Source: Nitrospira sp. (GTDB taxonomy: Bacteria > Nitrospirota > Nitrospiria > Nitrospirales > Nitrospiraceae). Taken from it: a stretch of DNA of 17,311 nt. The notes under the pieces were generated by a model. That model ran no database searches and was not told the origin of the DNA. It was given only the letters and a program-made list of their open reading frames with translations. Of this stretch, positions 1-8,133 are shown piece by piece. Every line of letters begins with the position of its first letter. The first letter of the stretch is position 1. Location of the stretch: positions 1 through 17,311 of the forward strand of contig JANYBU010000330.1 in assembly GCA_025360665.1 (NCBI GenBank), read 5' to 3'. The position numbers and the translations under genes were made by a program.

Positions 1-1
1 A

Positions 2-1135
2 GGCAAGAGCTACCCGGAACTGCACATCGACGTGGATCGCACGAAGGCTGCCTACTACGGCATTTCGCAGGATCGCGTGATCGTGGACGTGATCACCGGC
101 ATCAGCTCGAACATCGCGCTCAGCCCTAACTATTGGCTCGATCCAAAGACCGGCAACGGCTATTACTTGCTGGCACAGTATCCGGAACAGTCGCTGACCA
201 CGACCGAGGATCTGCTCAATATCCCCATCATCGGCGCCCGCACGTCCTTGCTGCCGACCTCATCGCTCACCACGACCGGCGCAAGCGGCTCGACCCTGGC
301 GCTCCAAAACACGCCCTTTGCCGGACGCCAGATGGAGATGTCCAGCGGCTTCTACGCGTCCGGAGACGAGCGGCGGGGACCTCCGGTGCTCCTTCGGGAT
401 GTGGCTGCCTTGTCGTTCAAGACCGGACCGGATTCCGTGGACCACTACGATCTGTCGCGTTTGATCGACGTGTTGATCACACCTGTCGGCAACGACCTGG
501 GCCGCGTCGCGAAGGACATTGAACAGGTCCTGGCGACGATCCAGCTCCCGAAGGACGTGACCCTGCAGCTCCGTGGCGAGGTCGCCAACATGCGATCGGC
601 CATCGGCAGTTTCACGCTCGCGCTGCCGTTGGCCGTGCTGTTGATCTATCTCGTGATGGTCGGGCTCTTCCGGTCCTTGATCGATCCCCTCATCATCCTG
701 GTCGCTGTTCCGCTGGGGTGGATCGGCACGGTGCTGTTGCTGCAGCTGACCAACACGTCGGTCAACGTGGAATCCATGATCGGCACCCTCATGATGATGG
801 GCATCGTGGTCTCCAACAGCATTCTGCTGGTGGACTATGCGAATCGCAGGGTGCGGGCAGGGGCCACGGCGGAGCAGGCTGTATTCGAGGCCGGCACCAA
901 CCGCATCCGCCCGATTCTGATGACGGCCCTCGCGACGATTCTCGGATTGCTTCCGCTGGCGCTGGGCTACGGCGAAGGCAACGAAACGATGGTTCCCTTG
1001 GCTCGCGCGGTCGTCGGAGGCCTCGCAGTCTCCACCATCATGACACTGCTCGTCGTGCCGGTGATGCATGCGATGGTACTCGGAAGACGGGTCCCCCATG
1101 TGGACCAGCCGACCGCTGCTGTAGAGGAGATGTAG
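2..1135 (+). CDS. RND efflux pump inner-membrane subunit, C-terminal part (5' end outside window)
   Basis: This is the last 377 or so codons of an AcrB/CusA-type RND proton-driven efflux transporter in the inner membrane. The frame is open from base 2, and the residues before the first possible start (GTG at 32) already read as pump sequence (PELHIDVDRTKAAYYGIS), so the gene begins upstream of the window. The visible part covers the end of the large periplasmic porter/docking domain and then the C-terminal membrane half, including the hydrophobic run after LRGEVANMRSAIGSF and the conserved helices around MIGTLMMMGIVVSNSILLVD and NRIRPILMTALATILGLLPL. It ends in TAG at 1133-1135, four bases before the fusion-protein gene, with which it must be co-transcribed. 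The diagnostic N-terminal membrane helices are missing, so substrate class (drug or metal) cannot be decided here. The general appearance is closer to the multidrug (HAE1) group. Confidence 0.93.
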   Translation, partial: GKSYPELHIDVDRTKAAYYGISQDRVIVDVITGISSNIALSPNYWLDPKTGNGYYLLAQYPEQSLTTTEDLLNIPIIGARTSLLPTSSLTTTGASGSTLALQNTPFAGRQMEMSSGFYASGDERRGPPVLLRDVAALSFKTGPDSVDHYDLSRLIDVLITPVGNDLGRVAKDIEQVLATIQLPKDVTLQLRGEVANMRSAIGSFTLALPLAVLLIYLVMVGLFRSLIDPLIILVAVPLGWIGTVLLLQLTNTSVNVESMIGTLMMMGIVVSNSILLVDYANRRVRAGATAEQAVFEAGTNRIRPILMTALATILGLLPLALGYGEGNETMVPLARAVVGGLAVSTIMTLLVVPVMHAMVLGRRVPHVDQPTAAVEEM

Positions 1136-1139
1136 CCAG

Positions 1140-2366
1140 ATGTTCAGACCGTCGATGTGCTCCCTACTCGTTCTGCTACTCGCCATGGCCGCCTGCCAGC
1201 AAGAGTCGCCGTCACCACAGGCCAAACCATCGGCAGCGCCATCGGCCGGCACCGATGGGAAAGACGCGCCGGTTGCGACGGACAGCCAGCCGGTGGATGT
1301 GCAGGTCACGAAACCGACGAGGCGCGAGTTGATCTACCAGGTCACGCTTCCGGCAAACATCTCGCCGCTCTATCAAACGACGCTCTACGCGAAGGTGTCC
1401 GGCTATTTGAAATGGATCGGTCCGGACAAAGGCGATGCGGTCAAGAAGGATCAGGTCCTGGCGATCATCGATGCGCCTGAAGTGGAGGAGCAATACCATC
1501 AGGCCCTATCCGACTACCACATCAAGAAGCTGACGTTCGAACGGTTGGCCAAAGTCTGGCAGGAATCACCGGACGTGATCGCCAAACAGGATGTCGATGT
1601 TGCGGAGGCCGCCTCTCAGGGAGCCAAACATCTGGTAGAGCAGCGGGCCGCGCTTCGCGACTACACGAAAGTCCGGGCGCCCTATGCCGGGATCATCACG
1701 GCCCGTTTTGCCGATCCAGGCGCGCTGATCCAGGTCGCCACGGCATCTTCGGCCGGAGCCATTCCGCTGTTCACGATCATGGATCTCGATACCGTGCGCG
1801 TCTACACCAACGTCCCGCAGGACGATTCGCCCTGGGTGCTGCCGGGGAAAACCAAGGCCACCGTGGGCGTCAAGGGACTCGACGGACGATCGTTCACCGG
1901 CACGGTCACGCGTTCGACCTTGGCGCTCGATCCTTCGACGCGCAGCCTGCTCGTCGAGATCGATCTCCCGAACACTGATCACGCGCTGCGCCCAGGGACC
2001 TTTGTGGAAGTCTCTCTCGGGCTGCGCGAAATTCCCAACGCATTGGTACTCCCTCCGCAAGCCATCATCAGCGGGCCCAAAGGGAAGTCTGTGTTCATCA
2101 TCGAGACCGGACGCGCGAAGTCGGTACCGGTGCAAACCGGAATCAGCGACGGCCGCTGGATGGAAATCACGTCCGGGTTGTCGGGCGACGAAGATGTCGT
2201 CATGGTCGGCACGCGCAAACTGCTGGAAGGCTCCCCCGTCACTCCGGCACCGTTCAATCTGCCGGAGGCGAAGCCGTCCGCCCAAAAATTCGAACGGCGG
2301 TCGCCGGGATCTCCTTCCCCGGCAGCATCGACCTCAGACACAGCAACGCCCAAGAATCGCAAGTAG
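1140..2366 (+). CDS. RND efflux membrane fusion lipoprotein (HlyD/AcrA family)
   Basis: This 408-aa periplasmic adaptor should link the RND pump to the outer-membrane channel. The N-terminus is a lipoprotein signal peptide with the lipobox ending at Cys19 (LLLAMAAC), followed by a Pro/Ala/Ser-rich linker to about residue 50. The first barrel-sandwich half is at about residues 83-112 (AKVSGYLKWIGPDKGDAVKK). A short alpha-helical hairpin follows at about 113-172, and the second barrel-sandwich half is at about 177-195 (VRAPYAGIITARFADPG). Beta-barrel and membrane-proximal parts make up the rest, with a Pro/Ser/Thr-rich tail. The ATG is supported by GAGGAG at 1124-1129, which lies inside the end of the pump gene. 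The pump gene preceding the adaptor reverses the commoner adaptor-pump order. Confidence 0.93.
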   Translation: MFRPSMCSLLVLLLAMAACQQESPSPQAKPSAAPSAGTDGKDAPVATDSQPVDVQVTKPTRRELIYQVTLPANISPLYQTTLYAKVSGYLKWIGPDKGDAVKKDQVLAIIDAPEVEEQYHQALSDYHIKKLTFERLAKVWQESPDVIAKQDVDVAEAASQGAKHLVEQRAALRDYTKVRAPYAGIITARFADPGALIQVATASSAGAIPLFTIMDLDTVRVYTNVPQDDSPWVLPGKTKATVGVKGLDGRSFTGTVTRSTLALDPSTRSLLVEIDLPNTDHALRPGTFVEVSLGLREIPNALVLPPQAIISGPKGKSVFIIETGRAKSVPVQTGISDGRWMEITSGLSGDEDVVMVGTRKLLEGSPVTPAPFNLPEAKPSAQKFERRSPGSPSPAASTSDTATPKNRK

Positions 2367-2405
2367 CTCAAACACACCTGACGATACAGACCATGAGGAG
2401 GCACC

Positions 2406-3776
2406 ATGCATCACTCAATCACTCGAGGCCTGATCGCCTGCACGATCCTCGCATCCCTCGGCGGACTGGCCTCCGCATCGGCACAGCCGCTGACGGGCTC
2501 ATCCGAACCGCCGCCCCGCGGGAGCTTCCTTGGCTTGCAGAGCGCCGTCGAGCTGGCGTTGCAGAATCACCCGGCTGTCCAAGAAGGCAACGCCAACTTG
2601 AAAGCCTCCGAAGCGAGAACTCAGCAGACACGCTCGCTCTATTATCCCCAAGTCTATGCGAACGCCGACACCACCGCCGGGGTGGGACGCCCCAACCCTC
2701 GTTTTCTCGTCGGCGGCGCCTTGTTACAACAGAACCAAAGCCTCTTCGCCGCGGGAGTGATCGCCAACCAGCGCATTTATGATTTCGGGGTGACAAGTAA
2801 CCTGGTCGAATCATCGCAACTGGCTGAACGCGCGCAGGGACAGGATGTGAATGCACGGCGTGCCCTCGTGACCCTGAACGTTCAGCGCACCTACTTGAAC
2901 AGCCTCAAACGGCGCAAGCTCGTACAGATCGCGGAAGAAACTGTTCGTGAACGAGGACTGATCGCCGGCCAGCTCGAGGCGCTCTACCGCCAGCAGCTCA
3001 AATCCAAGCTGGATTGGAACCTCGTGCGCGTCGAACTCGTCAATGCGGAGTCCTTCCTGATTCGGAGCCGCAACGATGTGAAGTCCAGCTATGCGGACCT
3101 CAACCGAGCCATGGGCGTGGTGGGGCAAGACGATTATGTGTTGGAAGACATTGCCATCGACGTCAAGCCGACCCGTCCGCTGGACTCGCTGATCAGCGAG
3201 AGCTTGTCCCATCCGGAGCTCCAACGTCTCAAAGAACAAACGGCCTCGGCGGAAGCAAAATTGCAAGCCACGAAGCAGCAATATCTTCCGACGATCTCGG
3301 CTATGGCGAGCGGGGGAACCTTCGAGCCGTTCGATGCCAGACAGAATCAGGCAACTGGAGGCTGGTGGACGGCAGGGGCCTTCGTGTCGATGCCGCTCTT
3401 CACCGGTTTTTTGATCGAGAACCAAATCCATGAGGCGAGAGCGCAGAAAAACGCATCGGATGCGGCCACCCTGAACGTCGAGCAGGCTCTCACGCAGCAA
3501 GTAACTAACTCCTATCTGGATACGATCACCTTCGTGCAGCAGATCAAGTTGGCAGAGGAACAGGTCAAGACGGCGCAAGAGGCCTTGCAACTGGCGAAGC
3601 AGCGCTACAAGCTCGGCCTCGGCACGGTGGTGGAAGTGACGCAGTCGGAGGTCGCCGTGACGTCGGCGCAAACGAGGCTGGCGGAAGCCCAATATGACTA
3701 CAAGATTGCCGAGGTGACGCTCGCCTACTCAGCAGGAGGACGGAGCCAGCTAGAGACCGATTCGACGCTGCACTAG
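2406..3776 (+). CDS. TolC-family outer membrane efflux protein
   Basis: This 456-aa protein is the outer-membrane channel of the tripartite pump. It has a Sec signal peptide with likely cleavage after the ASA at residues 24-26. Two outer-membrane efflux protein repeats follow, each with long helices and the usual signatures: an early VELALQNHPAVQEGNANLKA, and near the end LAKQRYKLGLGTVVEVTQSE and TRLAEAQYDYKIAEVTLAYS. The length is typical of the family. The start is well supported by GGAGG at 2397-2401 just before ATG 2406. The gap to the fusion-protein gene is 39 bases with no terminator-like hairpin, so it should be the third gene of the same operon. Its TAG at 3774-3776 is followed at once by an inverted-repeat array. 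Confidence 0.93.
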   Translation: MHHSITRGLIACTILASLGGLASASAQPLTGSSEPPPRGSFLGLQSAVELALQNHPAVQEGNANLKASEARTQQTRSLYYPQVYANADTTAGVGRPNPRFLVGGALLQQNQSLFAAGVIANQRIYDFGVTSNLVESSQLAERAQGQDVNARRALVTLNVQRTYLNSLKRRKLVQIAEETVRERGLIAGQLEALYRQQLKSKLDWNLVRVELVNAESFLIRSRNDVKSSYADLNRAMGVVGQDDYVLEDIAIDVKPTRPLDSLISESLSHPELQRLKEQTASAEAKLQATKQQYLPTISAMASGGTFEPFDARQNQATGGWWTAGAFVSMPLFTGFLIENQIHEARAQKNASDAATLNVEQALTQQVTNSYLDTITFVQQIKLAEEQVKTAQEALQLAKQRYKLGLGTVVEVTQSEVAVTSAQTRLAEAQYDYKIAEVTLAYSAGGRSQLETDSTLH

Positions 3777-3777
3777 C

Positions 3778-3910
3778 CCGAGCGAGAGACGCGAGACTGG
3801 CGGGACGAGCGAGACGGGTGAGAGTTCGATGTTCGATGTTTTCGGAACCTCGAACTTCGGATCGCGCATTTCTCGCATGTCGCGCCCGTCCCGCCAGTCT
3901 CGCATGGATC
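3778..3910. repeat. Inverted array A of degenerate words after the TolC-type gene
   Basis: The left arm is built of GCGAGAC- and GTTCGATG-like words and the right arm is its reverse complement. The clearest stem is an exact 17-bp pair, GCGAGACTGGCGGGACG at 3791-3807 against 3887-3903. Inner GTTCGA words pair imperfectly around the centre (about 3824-3860). The array begins one base after the stop codon of the outer-membrane protein gene. It could form a long RNA hairpin, but there is no T-run typical of an intrinsic terminator. Confidence 0.85.
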
Positions 3911-3936
3911 TAGTAGTGCCGCAGGCTGGGAGTCGG

Positions 3937-3942
3937 TATAAT
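3937..3942 (+). promoter_or_regulatory. Possible -10 box of the MFS transporter gene
   Basis: A perfect TATAAT lies 44 bases before the GTG start, just beyond array A. The hexamer 17 bp upstream (TAGTGC at 3914-3919) is a poor -35 match and there is no extended -10 TG. The call therefore rests on the -10 box and its position. It would give a leader of about 37 bases. Confidence 0.4.
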
Positions 3943-3985
3943 CCGGGGCCGACATTCCCATGCACAGACCGCACGACTCAACCTT

Positions 3986-5275
3986 GTGAACACACTGACG
4001 ACTCGCCCCTCACGGATACGCTGGCTTATCCTCGCCTTACTCTTCCTCATCAGCGTCGTGACCTATATCGACCGTGTCAATATTTCAGTGACCGCGCGTC
4101 AGATGATGCCGGCCTATGGGATGACCGATCAACAGATGGGCTGGGTCTTCTCGGCCTTCGTCCTCGGCTACGCCCTGTTTCAGATTCCCGGTGGATGGCT
4201 GGCCGACCGCTGGGGAGCCAGAGCGGTGCTCACCGTCGCGCTGCTCTGGTGGTCGATCTGCACGGCGTTGACGGCCATGGTCGCCGCATCCTCGCTCGCG
4301 AGCCTCGTCGGGATTGTCGGAGCGCTGATGCTCGTGCGGTTCTGCTTGGGATTGGGAGAAGCCGTGGCGCTGCCTGCCTTCAATCGCGCTATCACCAACT
4401 GGTTCCCGGCTGACGCCCGAGGCTTTGGCATCGGGATCGCGATCGGAGGCATCGGATTAGGTTCCGCCATGACTCCCCCCATTGCAGCATGGGTGATGGT
4501 GAACTGGGGATGGCCGACCGTGTTCTACCTCGCGAGCCTGCTCGGAATTGGGATGGCACTCCTCTGGTGGCTCCTGTCACGCAACCATCCGCACGAACAT
4601 CCCTGGGTGAATGCCGGTGAACAGGCCCTGCTCAAACGTGAGCCGACCGCTACCACCACAGCCGTGCCCTGGCGAACATTCAGACAGACCCCCACCATCT
4701 GGTGGCTGGTGATCAGCTACAGTTGCCTCGGCTATGTCGCCTACGTCTATCTGTCCTGGTTCTACTTGTATCTCGTGAATGTTCGAGGATTCGATGTGCT
4801 CCGCGGCGGAATCTATGCCTCCGCTCCCTTTCTGGCCATGTTGGTATTTTGTCCTCTGGGCGGCTGGGTGACCGATCGACTCGCGGCCCGCTACGGTCTC
4901 ACCACCGGACGGGTTGTGGCCGGCATGACCGGTATGGTCCTCGCTGGGTGCGCGATTGCGCTGGGTGGCATCGTCGATTCTCCCTTTCTGGCGATCACCA
5001 GTCTGTCCTTCGGCGCGGGCTGGCTCTATTTTGCAGTCGGCGCCTACTGGGCCTCCACGACCGATCTGTCCAAAACCCATGCCGGGACGTTATCCGGACT
5101 CATGAACACCGGCGCCAATATCGGCGGCGCGATTTCCCCGACCCTGACGCCGTGGCTGGCCCATCACTGGGGCTGGCCGGTCTCGTTAGGCGTGGCCGCA
5201 GCCGTGGCCATCGTGGGCGGGCTCATCTGGTTCAAGATCGATCCGGGAAAGGTGTTGAGGCAGGACACGTTCTGA
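3986..5275 (+). CDS. MFS transporter, anion:cation symporter (ACS)-like
   Basis: This 429-aa, probably 12-helix secondary transporter sits in the inner membrane. The first helix ends in YIDRVNISV (residues 27-35), a hallmark of the ACS group (hexuronate, glucarate, phthalate and similar organic anion transporters). The MFS loop 2-3 motif is GGWLADRWGAR at 69-79. A polar central loop (about 200-230) separates the two halves, and a second loop motif, GGWVTDRLAARYG, occurs in the C-terminal half. The start is a GTG with no clear ribosome-binding site. An upstream ATG at 3960 is out of frame. The substrate cannot be told from sequence alone. It is separated from the efflux operon by array A and probably has its own promoter. 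Its TGA is the first part of array B. Confidence 0.88.
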   Translation: MNTLTTRPSRIRWLILALLFLISVVTYIDRVNISVTARQMMPAYGMTDQQMGWVFSAFVLGYALFQIPGGWLADRWGARAVLTVALLWWSICTALTAMVAASSLASLVGIVGALMLVRFCLGLGEAVALPAFNRAITNWFPADARGFGIGIAIGGIGLGSAMTPPIAAWVMVNWGWPTVFYLASLLGIGMALLWWLLSRNHPHEHPWVNAGEQALLKREPTATTTAVPWRTFRQTPTIWWLVISYSCLGYVAYVYLSWFYLYLVNVRGFDVLRGGIYASAPFLAMLVFCPLGGWVTDRLAARYGLTTGRVVAGMTGMVLAGCAIALGGIVDSPFLAITSLSFGAGWLYFAVGAYWASTTDLSKTHAGTLSGLMNTGANIGGAISPTLTPWLAHHWGWPVSLGVAAAVAIVGGLIWFKIDPGKVLRQDTF

Positions 5276-5360
5276 GTTATGAGTGCTGAGTTTTGAGTTT
5301 GTACGATTCAGAGTCGCGGTGAAACCTTCCGCCAACTCAGAACTCTCAACTCAGAACTCC
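5273..5360. repeat. Inverted array B (GAGTT-type words) after the MFS gene
   Basis: The left arm at 5273-5300 is a run of TGAGTT/TGAGTG words and includes the TGA stop codon of the transporter gene. The right arm at 5332-5360 is made of AACTCAGAACTC words, the reverse complement. The centre (5301-5331) is unrelated sequence. The same words recur in array F (13244-13324). Confidence 0.82.
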
Positions 5361-5370
5361 TTCGGAGGCC

Positions 5371-5399
5371 TTGCCTCCTAAGGAACGCCTTGCTACATT
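5371..5399 (+). promoter_or_regulatory. Sigma-70-type promoter of the PPIase gene, possibly leaderless
   Basis: The -35 is TTGCCT at 5371-5376 and the -10 is TACATT at 5394-5399, separated by 17 bp. The -10 is preceded by TGC, an extended -10 arrangement. A start seven bases after the -10 would fall on the A of ATG 5406, and no Shine-Dalgarno sequence precedes that ATG. A leaderless mRNA is therefore plausible. Confidence 0.5.
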
Positions 5400-5405
5400 T
5401 GCGTC

Positions 5406-5927
5406 ATGACGATGCAATTTCAAAAAATCGACCCGCGCGTCACGATTACGACGCCGTTCGGCGAGATCAAAATTCGGTTCTACCCGGACGACGCTCCGCG
5501 TCACGTCGAGAACTTTATTAAGCTCATCAAGATGGGATTCTATGATGGAACCACCTTCCATCGCGTCGTTCCCGGATTCATCATTCAGGGCGGCGATCCG
5601 CTGAGCAAGAATCCAGACCGTTCCCTGCACGGTTCGGGCAGCCCCGGCTACTGGCTGGTTCCGGAAACCAGCGATCGTCCGCATAAACGAGGCGCCATCG
5701 CGATGGCCAAGGTGCCACGGGAGAGCAACAGCACACGGGACTTCAACGATAACGGCTCGCAGTTCTATATCTGTGTCGCGGACAACAGCGGGCTGGACCG
5801 CACCTACACCGTCTTCGGCGAGGTCTTTCGGGGAATGGATGTGGTGGACAAGATCGTCGCCGCCGCCCGAGACGAATTTGACAATCCTCTCGAACCGATT
5901 GAGATGAAGATGACGGTGAAGGAGTAG
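5406..5927 (+). CDS. Cyclophilin-type peptidyl-prolyl cis-trans isomerase
   Basis: This 173-aa single-domain cyclophilin should catalyse prolyl cis-trans isomerisation. There is no signal peptide, so it is probably cytoplasmic. The core signature is FHRVVPGFIIQGGDP at residues 51-65, including the catalytic Arg53 equivalent, with GSQFYI at 117-122 and LDRTYTVFGEV at 130-140. In the last motif, Tyr replaces the His seen in eukaryotic cyclophilins, and the usual Trp position just before it is not Trp, which is common in bacterial members. An insertion of about 25 residues after GGDP (SKNPDRSLHGSGSPGYWLV) resembles other bacterial forms. ATG 5406 or ATG 5412 could be the start; neither has a clear ribosome-binding site. 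It appears to be a single-gene unit with its own promoter. Confidence 0.93.
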   Translation: MTMQFQKIDPRVTITTPFGEIKIRFYPDDAPRHVENFIKLIKMGFYDGTTFHRVVPGFIIQGGDPLSKNPDRSLHGSGSPGYWLVPETSDRPHKRGAIAMAKVPRESNSTRDFNDNGSQFYICVADNSGLDRTYTVFGEVFRGMDVVDKIVAAARDEFDNPLEPIEMKMTVKE

Positions 5928-6008
5928 CCGAAGAACAGATGGCTGTTTAGAGGAGAAAGTCTGTCTCACGCCAACCAAAACACAAACTCGCTGATCTTTG
6001 CGCCTGCC

Positions 6009-6518
6009 CTAACTTTCAACTTCACGCAATGGCTTCGGCCGAAAGCCCCGGTACAGAATCCACGCAATTAGGCCAACCAGAACGCCCGCCACGTAGTGGT
6101 GCGGCTCAGGAAACTTCCTCCCCCCTGGTTCAACAAGTTTCCCTTGTGAAAACTCCATGGGATACCCTTTGAGTACTTCAATTTGTTGAGATGTGAAGGT
6201 TAACCCTTCCTCTGTGGAATCGGAAGATTTCAAGATGACAGCTCCTTCTGAGCAAGAGAGAGACTGTACCGCTGGTGAGTCAAAAGATCGAAAAAAATCG
6301 TGTTGTGCTGAGTTTGGAGATTGAATCGTGACATCCCACCTAGTAGTTGATTTTCCCCCGCCCAAATAAAGCCTAATCGTCGATTGTGAAGCCCCGATTT
6401 GGCAACTTGCAATCAAGTCATCGTTGAAATTCAGATACGGAACCTCAGGCTGAAACGGAGAGAGAATCCATATGGCGAGAGCCCCGAGTAGAAGACTGAT
6501 GAGAATCCGAGCTTCCAT
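6009..6518 (-). CDS. Hypothetical protein with terminal membrane segments
   Basis: I do not recognise this 169-aa protein. It has an N-terminal hydrophobic segment (about residues 4-20; signal anchor or uncleaved signal). A polar, Ser/Thr-rich central domain of about 120 residues contains two Cys residues (in SCQIG and LSCSEG) that could form a disulphide outside the cytoplasm. A second membrane helix lies at about 142-156, followed by a basic tail (RGFRPKPL). The gene is visibly AT-richer than its neighbours: one 60-base line I counted (6181-6240) is 40% GC. This suggests recent acquisition. No good ribosome-binding site precedes the ATG. The gene stands alone, facing the PPIase gene tail to tail. 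Confidence 0.6.
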   Translation of the reverse strand: MEARILISLLLGALAIWILSPFQPEVPYLNFNDDLIASCQIGASQSTIRLYLGGGKSTTRWDVTIQSPNSAQHDFFRSFDSPAVQSLSCSEGAVILKSSDSTEEGLTFTSQQIEVLKGYPMEFSQGKLVEPGGRKFPEPHHYVAGVLVGLIAWILYRGFRPKPLREVES

Positions 6519-6554
6519 CCTGAAAGTCTAGCACGAAGCCAATCACCAGCCTCC

Positions 6555-6700
6555 AGGTTGCTCAAACAGACTATCCAGCAAGGCCGGGCGTCTCAGTTCT
6601 CACCCCCCGCCACGAGCTGCCGGGCAGCTCTTTCCCGAATCGGGTACGTTGAGGATTGTGACGATCCAAGAACGAAGATGGGGGCCTTTTTCAGCAGCCT
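6555..6700. repeat. Dispersed palindromic element, degenerate copy 1
   Basis: The ends are AGGTTGCTCAAACAG and TTTTTCAGCAGCCT, which are approximately reverse complementary. The interior has the shared landmarks CCAGCAAGGCC, GGGTACGTTGAGGATT and GAACGAAG found in the copy at 11980-12102. The middle carries an extra local hairpin (GAGCTGCC / GGGCAGCTC at 6615-6630). Together with copy 2 it fills the 311-base gene-free stretch 6519-6829, in which I see no coding sequence. Confidence 0.7.
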
Positions 6701-6706
6701 CCCGGC

Positions 6707-6832
6707 AGGACGGTCAAAACGACTGTCCGGCTAGGCCGTAGCGAGCGAAGGGCCGAGTCGTACTTTTTGGGTACGTCGAGGGTCTGAGCGATGCGAGAAC
6801 AACGCTGGCAGTCGTTTTCACCGTCCTGACTA
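6707..6832. repeat. Dispersed palindromic element, copy 2
   Basis: The ends AGGACGGTCAAAACGACTG (6707-6725) and CAGTCGTTTTCACCGTCCT (6809-6827) are reverse complements apart from one base (C against G). The interior has TAGCGAGCGAAGGGCCGAG and GGGTACGTCGAGGGTCTGAGCGATGCGAGAAC, related to the other copies. The CTA just outside the right end is the stop codon (TAG on the - strand) of the MEMO-like gene, so the element begins directly at a coding 3' end. Confidence 0.82.
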
Positions 6833-8077
6833 GAAGAAGGCCATGCTGGCATAGGTCACCGTGGAGTTATATTGATCCGTGATCCCGCGGTCGTAGCGCA
6901 AGACCTGCCCACTCTCCGCCTCGATCAACCGCAGCAAGGAATAGATGGGTGAGAAGCCGGAGATCCGGCGCTGGTCCTGCTCTTTTCTGATGTAGTTGGC
7001 GAACTCTTCCGGCTGTCGCTCCTCCACCGGCTTCAACATTTCCAGGTCGAACTGCATGCACCGATGAAAGGAGAAGTCCGTCGGAGGTGCCTTGTCTCCG
7101 TATCGCATGCCCAGATGCGCCAACTCTCCCGCTGCGATCACGCAGTAGGCCCTGCCCGATTGCGTGAGGACCTCTCGAAGGCCGGTCAAGAACTGGTCGA
7201 CCGATTGGCGAACGGTCGGATCCCCCAGGCTCGCCGCGGAGAAGGCACTCAAGATCGTGACGATGGTGAATGGCTTTTTGCTCCCCACGACCTCCTGAAG
7301 AAACGGGAGCTGAAACTCTACGGCCTGCTCCGCTTGATGACAGAGATCGTCTTCAAAGAAGGTGGGGAGCTTGGCCCTGAGCTGACTCAGGATCGGTTGG
7401 TCGGCGGACACAACCCCGAGAGGCGTCTCGAAATCCTTATCCGTCACGGCAAACACATGGTCCAAACCAGCAGAGGCCGTGCCGATGATGACGAACAGAT
7501 CCGGCTGCTCCGCATCTTGCAGCTCTTTATAGGCCCAGGCATAGATCGGCCCTGCTTGCTTCAGGTCGTAAGTCGGGGCGACGAGGCCTTTGATCTTTTT
7601 TCCCGCATGCTCTGACGGTTTGAAGTCCGGTCCTTCTTTCGACGTAAAGAAACCGTCGATCTGTTTTTTCAGTTTTGCGCCGTCCGCTTCGTAGCCCCGC
7701 CCAGCAAACGATGCGCGACGCAGCGGGCTCTGCCGATAGGCCTCCCGCGCCAACCGGCGAGCGTCCTCAGCACGCTGACCTTCCAGAAACAGCTTCTCAT
7801 TCAGGTCGGAGACCAGCTGATCCATCTTGCTGGGAACGAGAAATTCACCGAATCGTTTGAGATAGAGGGCCCCGATTTCAGCCAGCGAATGCTCGCCGTC
7901 GAAATGCTGAATGATGAAAAAATAGTTGAGCGGCAGAACGAGCTTGTCCTTGCTCAATCCCGTGGGGTCCCAGAGGACCATGTACTGCTCCTCACCCTCT
8001 TTAATCGGCGAGAACTGTAGATTTCGAAGAGCGGGGCGCTGCTTGGGATCGTTCGTGGGGCTGCTTGTGGTCGTCAT
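6830..8077 (-). CDS. MEMO-family protein (AmmeMemoRadiSam system protein B-like) with extra N-terminal domain
   Basis: This protein is about 415 aa. Residues about 15-105 form an N-terminal domain (LRNLQFSP...HFDGEHSLAEIGALYLKRFG) of the type found before MEMO domains in some bacterial proteins, somewhat PqqD-like in pattern. The MEMO domain follows from about residue 160: GLVAPTYDL, VIIGTASAG, VEFQLPFLQ and AAGELAHLG occupy the places of the family's APHAGY, GPSHxG, EHSLExQLPFL and SSDLSHYG motifs. Most family His residues are lost (Thr, Ala, Gln or Glu instead) and only the last His is kept, so metal binding as in canonical MEMO is doubtful. ATG 8077 is preferred over ATG 8101 because AAGGA lies five bases upstream of it. 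It is the last gene of the - strand cluster, 160 bp after the previous gene across array C. AMMECR1 and radical-SAM partners are absent from the window. Confidence 0.8.
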   Translation of the reverse strand: MTTTSSPTNDPKQRPALRNLQFSPIKEGEEQYMVLWDPTGLSKDKLVLPLNYFFIIQHFDGEHSLAEIGALYLKRFGEFLVPSKMDQLVSDLNEKLFLEGQRAEDARRLAREAYRQSPLRRASFAGRGYEADGAKLKKQIDGFFTSKEGPDFKPSEHAGKKIKGLVAPTYDLKQAGPIYAWAYKELQDAEQPDLFVIIGTASAGLDHVFAVTDKDFETPLGVVSADQPILSQLRAKLPTFFEDDLCHQAEQAVEFQLPFLQEVVGSKKPFTIVTILSAFSAASLGDPTVRQSVDQFLTGLREVLTQSGRAYCVIAAGELAHLGMRYGDKAPPTDFSFHRCMQFDLEMLKPVEERQPEEFANYIRKEQDQRRISGFSPIYSLLRLIEAESGQVLRYDRGITDQYNSTVTYASMAFF

Positions 8078-8082
8078 GGGGT

Positions 8083-8087
8083 TCCTT
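8083..8087 (-). promoter_or_regulatory. Ribosome-binding site deciding the MEMO-like start
   Basis: AAGGA on the - strand lies five bases before ATG 8077. The in-frame ATG at 8101 has no comparable sequence before it, so the shorter protein is favoured. Confidence 0.6.
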
Positions 8088-8133
8088 ATTGGAGCGCCCA
8101 TTGTAACGAAGCATTTACCGAAGCTGCAACGGC

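Noticed and set aside
3778..3910. CRISPR-like array
   Set aside because: Words are degenerate, have no constant repeat or spacers of fixed size, and the two halves are inverted. No cas genes are seen.
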